A stretch of DNA of 64,000 nt from Acetobacter ascendens (GTDB lineage Bacteria; Pseudomonadota; Alphaproteobacteria; Acetobacterales; Acetobacteraceae). The stretch spans positions 1,825,001-1,889,000 of the forward strand of contig NZ_CP015164.1 in NCBI RefSeq assembly GCF_001766235.1, read 5' to 3'. Positions 57,197-64,000 of this stretch are shown piece after piece (the stretch's first letter is position 1; each line of letters begins with the position of its first letter). The position numbers and the translations under genes were made by a program. Under the pieces are notes generated by a model that did no database searches, had not been told where the DNA came from, and was given only the letters and a program-made list of their open reading frames with translations.

Positions 57197-57552
57197 GCTG
57201 TCTCGGCAATCCGGATGATCTTCGCCAGAAACTCTTCTGCAGGATGTCCCGTCACCTTGATACTGCGGCCATTACGCAGCATAATGGCCAGCCCTTCATT
57301 ATCATCGCCAGAGACCAGAGCAGGTGTCTTCACTGCAGCGACAGGAACAAACGCCACAGACTGATCCGGGGAAGACAGTCTGTGGCGGAAAGACGTCCGC
57401 CATTGGTAAAGATGTTGACGGGTCAGGTCATGCCGACGGGCCACATCCGATACACTTGCCCCGTCCACACCAACTTCAGCCAGTATCGCAAGCTTGCGTT
57501 CATCCGACCAGCGGCGACGGCGTTCAACGCCAATCAGGATTTCTTGAGCCAT
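57193..57552 (-). CDS. tnpA: IS66 accessory protein TnpA
   Basis: This 119-residue protein has a helix-turn-helix (GVDGASVSDVARRHDLTRQHLYQWR) typical of IS66 Orf1. It is first in the element's operon. Confidence 0.95.
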   Translation of the reverse strand: MAQEILIGVERRRRWSDERKLAILAEVGVDGASVSDVARRHDLTRQHLYQWRTSFRHRLSSPDQSVAFVPVAAVKTPALVSGDDNEGLAIMLRNGRSIKVTGHPAEEFLAKIIRIAETA

Positions 57553-57724
57553 AGCTACCTCCCAAACAACGTCAATAACGACGTCGTTAACGACGGTAAC
57601 TTACCAGGCACAATCCTCACTCATAAGGCGGTCTCAAGCGGCCGCTTACTAAATAGTCATCATCTACTGTTCGTCTTGTGGTGTCGTCGCAATGACTACA
57701 TGCCGATAGAACGTGAACAATGAA

Positions 57725-57778
57725 AACATCCGGATGCCATGCATGAGATCAATAGCAATTGACTGCCATCCGGATGTT
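57725..57778 (-). terminator. Inverted repeat after the kinase gene
   Basis: Perfect 12-bp arms (AACATCCGGATG and CATCCGGATGTT) enclose 30 bases; on the minus strand the second arm runs into TTTT. Each arm is itself palindromic (CATCCGGATG). It is 28 bp after the kinase stop, so it is a likely terminator, though a binding site is possible. Confidence 0.5.
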
Positions 57779-57805
57779 AATGTATAAAATTAATAATTAA
57801 AAATT

Positions 57806-58966
57806 CTATTGTTTAATATTATAATAAGAATACACTTTTGATTTGACGCCGCTAAGTTGTTTAGATGGAAATTCCCAATTTTCATCTAAAGCGATTTCAT
57901 TCAGATAATTTGTATGAAGTTTCACTTGTTCATAGAATTCGTTCGACCGTAACTTGATGCTCTCAAAAAGAACTTCGATTAAACATTCTGGGTTTGGCCG
58001 TTTTTTAGGATCAATTTCCATGCAATTTTTAACTATATCAAATATGTCTTTATAGCATACATCAAGATTAGCATTTATGGGACACCCTAAATTAATCCAC
58101 TCACGCCATTTACTTTCCCTATTAAGATTTTTAAAAGCTTCACCTTTTCCTAGATGCCATGGAGTAAAATCTGACCCTTCTGGATGGTAGCCATTGCTAA
58201 TAAGCTCAAAAAGCATAATTCCAATAGTAAAGATGTTGGTTTTCTCGGTGAGATCCGATTTATTCCATTCAGATTTATCTTTCCATTGCTCTGGGGCGCA
58301 ATACGGTGCTGTTCCGCGGAATATTGGATGTTCTTTAAATAAATCAACACTCCCAAAATCCCCAATAAGTGGAGTTAAGGGTATGTGTTGATTGGAGTTC
58401 AATTGATGTGTCTTATTATAATCACGAAAAAAAATGTTTTCTGGCTTTAAATCTTGATGGCAAACTATATTTCGTTTTGAGAGGTGTATTAACCCGTATA
58501 ATATTTGGATTATAATGGCTATTTTTTCAACATCAATTATAATGTCGTTATTAATTAATTTTGACAAATCTCCTTCCCAAAATCTAAAATATGCGACTGG
58601 TGTTCCAAGATGAAAACTGAAATTATGAGGCCAATGTATGTTAGGATGATAATAAGCCTTACTTTGCAATTCAAATTCTCTAATAAATCGTATTGCAGCT
58701 TCATTGGGAGGTATGCTTTTTTTTGATATCGGAAACTTTGCACTTACTTTTTGAGGAAAAACATCGTTTCCATTATTCATGACAACAATTGTTCCGGAAA
58801 GCCCTTCCATTCTTTTCAAAACGTCTTCAGAATTAATGAAATTTGTGAGTATTTTCCCCTGATCTTCATCTGATAACTCTTCGAATTTGCTGCGGGGGAA
58901 ATTTTTCATTGTCATATATAGGGTCTTTCCATTTTGGATTGGCATCAATACACGTCTATTTTGCAA
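57806..58966 (-). CDS. Hanks-type Ser/Thr protein kinase, AT-rich
   Basis: This eukaryotic-like kinase of 386 residues has its ATP lysine in VSAKFP (about 77), the catalytic loop CHQDLKPENIFF (170-180), DFG at 203-205 and APE in PYCAPEQW (about 224). The glycine-rich loop is weak and the usual aspartate of the DVxSxG motif reads N (TNIFTIG). There is no membrane span and no extra known domain; about 90 C-terminal residues are unassigned. The DNA is far more AT-rich than the surrounding genome, which points to transfer. It may start at the second Met (MPIQNGKT). The substrate is unknown. Confidence 0.82.
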   Translation of the reverse strand: MQNRRVLMPIQNGKTLYMTMKNFPRSKFEELSDEDQGKILTNFINSEDVLKRMEGLSGTIVVMNNGNDVFPQKVSAKFPISKKSIPPNEAAIRFIREFELQSKAYYHPNIHWPHNFSFHLGTPVAYFRFWEGDLSKLINNDIIIDVEKIAIIIQILYGLIHLSKRNIVCHQDLKPENIFFRDYNKTHQLNSNQHIPLTPLIGDFGSVDLFKEHPIFRGTAPYCAPEQWKDKSEWNKSDLTEKTNIFTIGIMLFELISNGYHPEGSDFTPWHLGKGEAFKNLNRESKWREWINLGCPINANLDVCYKDIFDIVKNCMEIDPKKRPNPECLIEVLFESIKLRSNEFYEQVKLHTNYLNEIALDENWEFPSKQLSGVKSKVYSYYNIKQ

Positions 58967-59155
58967 TATGACGTATCTCGTGTCATTTGATAAATAATTC
59001 AGAATACAGCACGAGAAACTTCGTACATATTCGCCTATGCGTCACACTAAGCTACAAATACAAGTCAATGATTGAACTCCCCCAGCGTGTCAATAATAAG
59101 AGGACATTCCGCTTTCTCCCAATAGACTGCCCGTCTGCTCAGGGATGCCGACGCC
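58967..59155. other. Gap upstream of the kinase gene
   Basis: These 189 bp hold the likely kinase promoter on the minus strand. No gene is well supported here. Confidence 0.4.
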
Positions 59156-59290
59156 TCATGTCAGCCATTCAGTCTGCCAATCTTCTTCCGCCAGAGCAGA
59201 CAGTTCGCCGGCACAGCGAACTGATGTCGTTTGCGTTTGAAAGGGACGTCCTTCGACAAGTATCAGCTTGACGCACTGGAATTTCGTCAT
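59156..59290 (-). CDS. Small ORF coupled to the ABC ATPase
   Basis: This 44-residue frame starts at ATG in an ATGA overlap with the ATPase stop, so translation should be coupled. It has a hydrophobic start (TKFQCVKLILVEGRPF) and an acidic end (ELSALAEEDWQTEWLT). I recognise no family. It could be a small partner or inhibitor of the ATPase, or a chance frame left by a truncated gene. Confidence 0.45.
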   Translation of the reverse strand: MTKFQCVKLILVEGRPFQTQTTSVRCAGELSALAEEDWQTEWLT

Positions 59291-61911
59291 GCGACCTTCT
59301 CCTGTCGGACTCGGATATTAGCGATCCATCTCTCCAACGTTTCGATTTCCGTTTGGATGGCACTCGGCGCGGGAATACGCGGGTTAATCTCGCCGGGTTG
59401 GCTGTGGAGTAGCGCCGAGCATCTGCCAAAGGCCTCTCGCATCGTCGTGCAATCACCATCAGTGAGAGCGGTGAGCTTAATGAGGCCGGTGGTATCGACC
59501 TTACGCGACAGTCGCCGGATCACCGGCCCGACGACTTCCTCGACGGCACGCTCCCATGTCGTGCGCAACTGGTCCTGAAAAGAGGTCACCTCGCGCAACC
59601 ACTTGGCTTGATCGCCGCGTTCATAATGGATTGTCACGTTGGAAAGGTGCGACTTCATGCCGTCGAGCACCTTGTCTAGCGGCATGACAGTAGCGGGTGG
59701 TTCTTGATGGCAAAAGCCTGAATTGTTGGCGCCTCTGCTGACAAGGCGATAGGTGACGGGTGTAGCTTCGAGGTCTTTGGTAGCCCGACACGCTTCATCG
59801 AGTAACAGCAGGAAGGCCATGTCGTGAGTAAAGACTACGACCTGTCGGGACTTGCCGGCTTCGGCCAGGCGCGTCGCTACGCGATCACGATGGAGATGAT
59901 CGAGAGACGAAACGGGGTCATCAAACACGATTGCGGACTGCGCGTCGATTGTGGAGAGTTCCGCCAAGAACGCAGCGAGAGCTACGCAGCGATGCTCGCC
60001 CTCGCTCAGAACCTTCCCAACTGGCTCGCTCGGCTTGTTGATGAGCCGAACCTGAAAGAAGGGGACACCGGCAGTCGTCTTTGCCTGCTGGAGCTCAATG
60101 GCGAGCCCTGCGACGCCGAGCTTGTCTACTTCAACCGCAAAACGCCCACGCAGGCGATTAGTAACGAGGGCCTGCGCAATCCGGGCGCTCTGTTTGGTGA
60201 TCTTGTTTGTAGCCGTGTCCCTGCCTGCCTTTTCGAGAGTCGCTATGGTCTTGAGACGAGTGATCTGTGCGAGTACATCGGGCAGAACGACGCCGAGCCA
60301 TTTGCGATCGGCAAGCCCATCGCGTTCGGCGATAAGCGCAATTCGCTGAGGTGAATTTGTCTCCGACCTCAAGGCATTCATACGGGTCTCCAAACCGGAA
60401 AGGGCGCTTCGCAAGGGATTGACAGAAAGCGCAACAGCCGGCGGCAACATTGGAACGGTTTCGGAACGATGCATGCGCAGGATGGCGCGCAGACGCCATG
60501 CGAGAACCAAAATCTCGCGACGAACCGATGTGGCGAGGGTCTCTTGTCCAAGATCGTCCCGGATTAGCGTGATGATTGTCGGGAGTTCGGACATCGCGAT
60601 ACCCTTCGACGTGGCATCCTTCAGTGCTTTCTCATAGACCCTCTCGGCCTCTTCCTCTCGACGCTTGCTCTCGTCCTGGACGAAGGCTTCGAAGCTGCTC
60701 AGGCGTTTCGAGGCTTCTTTGCTGAGAGGCTGCTGGCAGAGAACGCAATGCGCGCCGGCGTCGGTAACGGGAAAGCCTTTCTCCGGATAGGCTGACGCAC
60801 GGGAATAGTCGCGGGCTGCCTCCCAGAGCGACTTCCACACGTCTGACCCGATGTCGGGCAGAGGTTCGTCGGCGAAGAGGTTCGCGGAAGCAGCAGCGAC
60901 CGCCTGACGTGCCGTACCAAGACGTGCGTAGGCGTCGTGCAGTGCGGTCCGGGTTTCCTCAGCCACGACAGCCGCCAAACGCTCCAGACGGTCAATGGTC
61001 GTCTTGAGGTGGGTCTCGTGACCCTGAAGCTGGCGTAACGTGCGCGCCGGATCGCTGGCGAGATCAGTGACCAGAGTCTGAAGCTGGGATTCCTCATCGA
61101 CATTGATGCCCGCCAATTTCTCGACGGTTTCAGGCTTGGTCTTCCCTGAAAGGGCGGCGACCAGCTTGCCGACCTCGGTTTCGGGCTTGCACTCGGGGTT
61201 GTAAAGAACGGCTGGCGTTTGCTCCTGCAGGGTCTTGATCTCGGCGGCGAGCTTAGCCTTCACGTCCAGGCAGGCCTGCGCGAGGCCGGCGAGGATGCGG
61301 AGAGGAAGAGGCGTGTAGGCAAGATCGTTGGTGTTCTCGACATGGACATTGGCGGTGCGTGAATCGAATACGCTGACCGCCGAGAGCATCGCGTCGGTCG
61401 GTGAGCCTTGCGTCCATGAGGCGTTGTGCTTCTGACCGCCAATATAAAACTCGACATGAGCGGACGGCGTGCCCCCATCGGCCGCGTAGATGTTAGGTAG
61501 GATCGCATCACCCTTGGGAGAGCGAGCCCTGCAGAGCTGTTTCAGAACACGAGCATAGCCGGACTTGCCGGCACCGTTGTCGCCGTAGATGACTGTCAGA
61601 CCAGCCCTTCCAAAGGACAGACGTTCGCCTGGAGCGAGAGCGTTGACGTTGGACAGGCCGTGCAGCGCACCGAGACTGACGACGGCATGGCTGGCGGCGG
61701 GATCTCGAACGTGGGTCGCATCCAGCGGCGAGCCTTGGTTGGTGCCCTTGCAGATGGCCACGAGCGACGTCAGGTCCGCCGGCTCCAGCTTCGCCTGACC
61801 ACATAGCCGCCGTAGGGCGTCCCGTTGCCAAGCGGGGATGTCCGCTGACCATCTGAGGATGTCAGCAAGAGCCGCCGCTTCAGTGGAGAGATCTCTATCC
61901 TGTCCGTCCAT
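59287..61911 (-). CDS. Zinc-hook ABC ATPase with HEPN-like C-terminus (RloC/PrrC-like)
   Basis: This 874-residue protein has an SMC/Rad50-like plan: Walker A GDNGAGKS (110-117), a coiled-coil middle with CVLC (389-392) resembling a zinc hook, then ABC signature LSEGE (635-639), Walker B FDDPVSSLD (663-671) and switch histidine THD (about 696). The C-terminus holds RTTWE (783-787) and RCSALLH (830-836), which fit HEPN-type RNase residues as in PrrC and RloC anticodon nucleases. So a stress- or phage-triggered tRNA nuclease is a reasonable inference, not shown. No restriction-modification genes are visible nearby. The start at MDGQDRD (61911) fits. Confidence 0.75.
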   Translation of the reverse strand: MDGQDRDLSTEAAALADILRWSADIPAWQRDALRRLCGQAKLEPADLTSLVAICKGTNQGSPLDATHVRDPAASHAVVSLGALHGLSNVNALAPGERLSFGRAGLTVIYGDNGAGKSGYARVLKQLCRARSPKGDAILPNIYAADGGTPSAHVEFYIGGQKHNASWTQGSPTDAMLSAVSVFDSRTANVHVENTNDLAYTPLPLRILAGLAQACLDVKAKLAAEIKTLQEQTPAVLYNPECKPETEVGKLVAALSGKTKPETVEKLAGINVDEESQLQTLVTDLASDPARTLRQLQGHETHLKTTIDRLERLAAVVAEETRTALHDAYARLGTARQAVAAASANLFADEPLPDIGSDVWKSLWEAARDYSRASAYPEKGFPVTDAGAHCVLCQQPLSKEASKRLSSFEAFVQDESKRREEEAERVYEKALKDATSKGIAMSELPTIITLIRDDLGQETLATSVRREILVLAWRLRAILRMHRSETVPMLPPAVALSVNPLRSALSGLETRMNALRSETNSPQRIALIAERDGLADRKWLGVVLPDVLAQITRLKTIATLEKAGRDTATNKITKQSARIAQALVTNRLRGRFAVEVDKLGVAGLAIELQQAKTTAGVPFFQVRLINKPSEPVGKVLSEGEHRCVALAAFLAELSTIDAQSAIVFDDPVSSLDHLHRDRVATRLAEAGKSRQVVVFTHDMAFLLLLDEACRATKDLEATPVTYRLVSRGANNSGFCHQEPPATVMPLDKVLDGMKSHLSNVTIHYERGDQAKWLREVTSFQDQLRTTWERAVEEVVGPVIRRLSRKVDTTGLIKLTALTDGDCTTMREAFGRCSALLHSQPGEINPRIPAPSAIQTEIETLERWIANIRVRQEKVA

Positions 61912-62154
61912 CTTTCGCCTTCATTCCAAAACATATAGTCTTTCAGATAGCGGCCATAGTACCACGGCCATCTACCGATAGTAGTTTGCCCATGTTAACT
62001 GTCAGGGTAGCGTGCATCGCCTATCGCGTCCCGAAGATCATTGCTGGCGAACAGGTGGCTTCGATATCTGAAATATTAGGCTATGAGACGCCAAGTGCAT
62101 TTGCAGCCAGGTTCAGGCGAATTATGGGAGTGACGCTTGGTAACTATCGCTAGA
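61912..62154. other. Gap holding an AraC fragment beside the IS3 element
   Basis: The only recognisable content of this 243-bp gap is the AraC C-terminal remnant (61992-62153). The first 80 bp lie upstream of the divergent ABC ATPase and should carry its promoter; no clear elements are seen. Confidence 0.5.
61992..62153 (+). pseudogene. AraC-family regulator, C-terminal fragment
   Basis: Fifty-three residues from MLTVRVACIA to the stop read as the second helix-turn-helix of an AraC regulator: QVASISEILGYETPSAFAAR followed by FRRIMGVTLGNYR at the end. The first helix-turn-helix and the sensor domain are missing. The stop lies one base before the IS3-family element. Confidence 0.75.
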
Positions 62155-62219
62155 GAGGTGGTCCCCATTTTTCGGACAGGGCGATAAGCTATCATCTGGC
62201 CTGAACGAGGACGGGTTTT

Positions 62220-62531
62220 ATGGGCAAGGTTACGCGGAAACGGTATGCGGCAGAGTTCAAGTCACGGGTTGCGCTGGAGGCGATCCGTGGGGAACTGACG
62301 CTGGCGGAACTGGCTTCGAAACATGGGGTACATCAGACGATGATCGCCCAGTGGAAACGGCAGGCGATCGAGGGGATGGCGGCGACCTTTTCCGGGAAGA
62401 CGGTGGCTGAGCCCCCGGTCAGCCCAGCTGACGTGGAGAAACTGCACGCGAAGATAGGCGAACTTCTCGTGGAACGGGATTTTTTACGCGATGCCTCTGC
62501 TCGGTTGGGCGTGATCAGAGGCGGCAGATGA
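62220..62531 (+). CDS. IS3-family transposase OrfA
   Basis: This 103-residue protein has a helix-turn-helix (YAAEFKSRVALEAIRGELTL and ELASKHGVHQTMIAQWK) and a short leucine-rich tail that binds orfB. It overlaps orfB by four bases. Confidence 0.93.
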   Translation: MGKVTRKRYAAEFKSRVALEAIRGELTLAELASKHGVHQTMIAQWKRQAIEGMAATFSGKTVAEPPVSPADVEKLHAKIGELLVERDFLRDASARLGVIRGGR

Positions 62532-63406
62532 TTGACCCGAAGCGAGCGCGTCTGCCGATAATCCGGCAATGCACGCTGCTGCAACTCAACCGGTCGCGCG
62601 TCTACTATCGGCCTGTGCCACAGAGCGAGGCCAATCTGGAGCTGATGCGGCTGATCGACGCCCAGTTCTTGGAAACGCCCTATTATGGCTCACGGCAGAT
62701 GACATGGCATCTGCGCCGCCTGGGACATGAAGTGGGCCGCAAGCGGGTCCGGCGGCTCATGGCGATCATGGGCCTGCGGGCGATCTACCAGAAGCCGCGC
62801 ACGACCGTGCCCCATCCGGAGCATCGGAAATATCCATATCTTCTGCGGAATCTGGTCATCAATCGGCCTGACCAGGTCTGGTGTTCCGATATCACATATA
62901 TTCCCATGAAACGGGGATTTCTCTATCTCGTGGCGATCATGGACTGGTTCACGCGCAAGGTCCTGTCCTGGCGTCTGTCGAACACGATGGACGTGGAGTT
63001 CTGTATCGAGGCGCTACAGGATGCCCTCATGCGCTATGGCGCCCCGGACATTTTCAATACTGACCAGGGGTCGCAATTTACGACACCCCGTTTCACCGGG
63101 ATACTGGAAGAGCGTCAGATCCGCATCAGTATGGACGGGCGTGGGCGATGGCTGGATAACGTGTTCATCGAGCGTCTGTGGCGGTCGCTGAAATATGAAT
63201 GCGTCTACCTGCACGCGTTCGAGACCGGATCAGAGCTGAGGGCCGGGCTTGGCAGATGGATCGCCCATTATAACGAAAGGCGTCCGCATACGGCGCTGGC
63301 TGGACGAACGCCCGATGAGGAGTATCATAACGTGCCGACGCCATCTGGTCCGGGGTTAACCCCGGACCAGATGGCCAACAGCAACGCCGTCAGAAGGGCG
63401 GCATAA
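62528..63406 (+). CDS. IS3-family transposase OrfB
   Basis: This is the integrase-like catalytic protein of 292 residues. The DDE residues are in WCSDITYIP, FNTDQGSQFT and NVFIERLWRSLKYE. The frame is intact. Its 3' end contains a perfect 34-bp palindrome (63341-63374) that codes for PSGPGLTPDQM. Confidence 0.94.
   Translation: MIDPKRARLPIIRQCTLLQLNRSRVYYRPVPQSEANLELMRLIDAQFLETPYYGSRQMTWHLRRLGHEVGRKRVRRLMAIMGLRAIYQKPRTTVPHPEHRKYPYLLRNLVINRPDQVWCSDITYIPMKRGFLYLVAIMDWFTRKVLSWRLSNTMDVEFCIEALQDALMRYGAPDIFNTDQGSQFTTPRFTGILEERQIRISMDGRGRWLDNVFIERLWRSLKYECVYLHAFETGSELRAGLGRWIAHYNERRPHTALAGRTPDEEYHNVPTPSGPGLTPDQMANSNAVRRAA
63341..63374. repeat. Perfect 34-bp palindrome inside IS3 orfB
   Basis: Arms of 17 bases (beginning CCATCTGGTCCGGGG) meet without a spacer at GTTAAC. 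It lies about 30 bp before the end of the transposase gene. Confidence 0.95.
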
Positions 63407-63496
63407 CAACAACCGGGTATAGCTTATCAAGCCCGCAAAACTGTCCGAACGGACGGGACCACCTCAGCCTGCCTGTGAGTTTCATTGGTCATAGAA

Positions 63497-64000
63497 CTAT
63501 AATTTGTCTTGCGCGTCCGATGAAGATATGCTCAGGACGTGCATCTTGGACTCCTGATAAGTCTCGATTTCCCAATTTGCTGGTTGCTCCGCCATAAACC
63601 TTTTCTCAAACTGCTCACCGTCTTGGGGTTTACCTAAAGCGTATGCGCAGTTTGCGAGTGTTGCCAACACCCAACGTCTGTCGACTCGCTCATCGAAGGA
63701 TGGTGTTTCAATCAAGAGCAATAGGGTTTCGAGCAGCGCCGTGCGAATTTTCCGTGCGCTCAGGCGATCATAAAGGGCCTCGTCCGGATCGGTCTGCAAC
63801 CCCTGTCGAAATTCATAGCAGAGTGCTAGATTTTCGCCATTATAGTAGTCCCGTCTGACTTCGAAACCCCGTCCATAGTAACGGATAGCGGCATCAAGCT
63901 GAGGACGATCATTCGTCAGGTGCCAAAGGCGTTTGTATATAGCTCCAGTAATACCGAGCGTCTCCGGATCGTTGGAGATGTCTGGACTTAACTGGTTTAT
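63497..64000 (-). CDS. TRAFs-binding/TPR-like protein, C-terminal part
   Basis: The frame is open to the edge of the window, so only the last 167 residues are seen. The sequence DPETLGITGAIYKRLW, then LDAAIRYYGRGFEVRRDYYN and GENLALCYEF, matches the MAP3K TRAFs-binding domain (DUF4071), a TPR-like helical module. In bacteria this module is often joined to TIR or other effector domains in conflict proteins. The N-terminus must be read beyond the window. An IS3 element lies 31 bp after the stop. Confidence 0.65.
   Translation of the reverse strand: MNQLSPDISNDPETLGITGAIYKRLWHLTNDRPQLDAAIRYYGRGFEVRRDYYNGENLALCYEFRQGLQTDPDEALYDRLSARKIRTALLETLLLLIETPSFDERVDRRWVLATLANCAYALGKPQDGEQFEKRFMAEQPANWEIETYQESKMHVLSISSSDAQDKL

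Larger units (their letters stand above)
55148..57649 (-). mobile_element. IS66-family insertion sequence
   Basis: This 2,502-bp element has imperfect inverted ends of about 30 bp (GTAACGGGCCGTTCTGGGCC and its partner GTAAGCGGCCGCTTGAGACC) and the standard tnpA-tnpB-tnpC genes. The expected 8-bp target duplication is absent: the left flank is GATGTTAC and the right flank TAAATAGT. Confidence 0.93.
62155..63465 (+). mobile_element. IS3-family insertion sequence
   Basis: This element of about 1.3 kb has related ends (GAGGTGGTCCC...CGGACAG at both) and overlapping orfA/orfB. No target-site duplication is evident (left flank TAGA, right flank AGCC). Confidence 0.88.

Noticed and set aside
58987-59271. 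Plus-strand frame of 94 codons between the kinase and the ATPase
   Set aside because: No family resemblance, and it overlaps the coupled minus-strand small ORF; the composition does not look coding.
59824-60354. Long plus-strand frame of 176 codons within the ABC ATPase gene
   Set aside because: It is the antisense of a high-GC coding region with clear ABC motifs on the other strand and has no recognisable domain or ribosome site.

Overview
The window looks like a chromosome segment of an acetic acid bacterium, most likely Acetobacter (Acetobacteraceae, Alphaproteobacteria). This rests on a complete pqqABCDE operon, the alphaproteobacterial order dgt-argS-SPOR-scpA-scpB-tatB-tatC-serS, a cyanide-insensitive-type cytochrome bd locus, and several IS families common in these bacteria. 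Species cannot be fixed from the sequence alone.

Layout. 1-2300 is a decayed junction: a LysR regulator tail, an IS5-family element, and a FUSC efflux remnant that also has a CA-repeat frameshift. 2300-45300 is mostly conserved housekeeping: tRNA-Arg, a lipoprotein hydrolase, DsbD, EmrE, translation (serS, argS), twin-arginine export (tatBC), chromosome condensation (scpAB), dgt, erpA, xth, an envelope sugar cluster (flippase, ELM1-like, GT2), PQQ synthesis, a diiron ferritin-like protein, a ClpP, an OmpA-like lipoprotein, an aminotransferase with homoserine dehydrogenase, glpX, recJ, rpoH, rluD, an iron-chelate ABC transporter, selO, ilvE, polA, a SCO-like protein and plsC.

45300-55150 is respiratory, stress and transport territory: an MHS-type MFS carrier, a cytochrome bd locus (cydA, cydB and a DUF2474 microprotein) whose cydA is broken twice, a DyP peroxidase-encapsulin nanocompartment operon, an amino acid permease and a truncated outer-membrane protein. 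Two almost identical 153-bp MITEs lie here, one inside cydA and one 47 bp upstream of the peroxidase gene.

55148-64000 is an accessory island bounded by an IS66 element. It carries an AT-rich Hanks-type protein kinase, a zinc-hook ABC ATPase with a HEPN-like C-terminus (RloC/PrrC-like) plus a coupled 44-residue ORF, an AraC remnant, an IS3-family element, and the C-terminal part of a TRAFs-binding/TPR protein that runs off the window. These domain types recur in bacterial conflict and antiphage loci, and this is the most plausible place for an undescribed system. All functional statements come from reading motifs by eye; no search was run.
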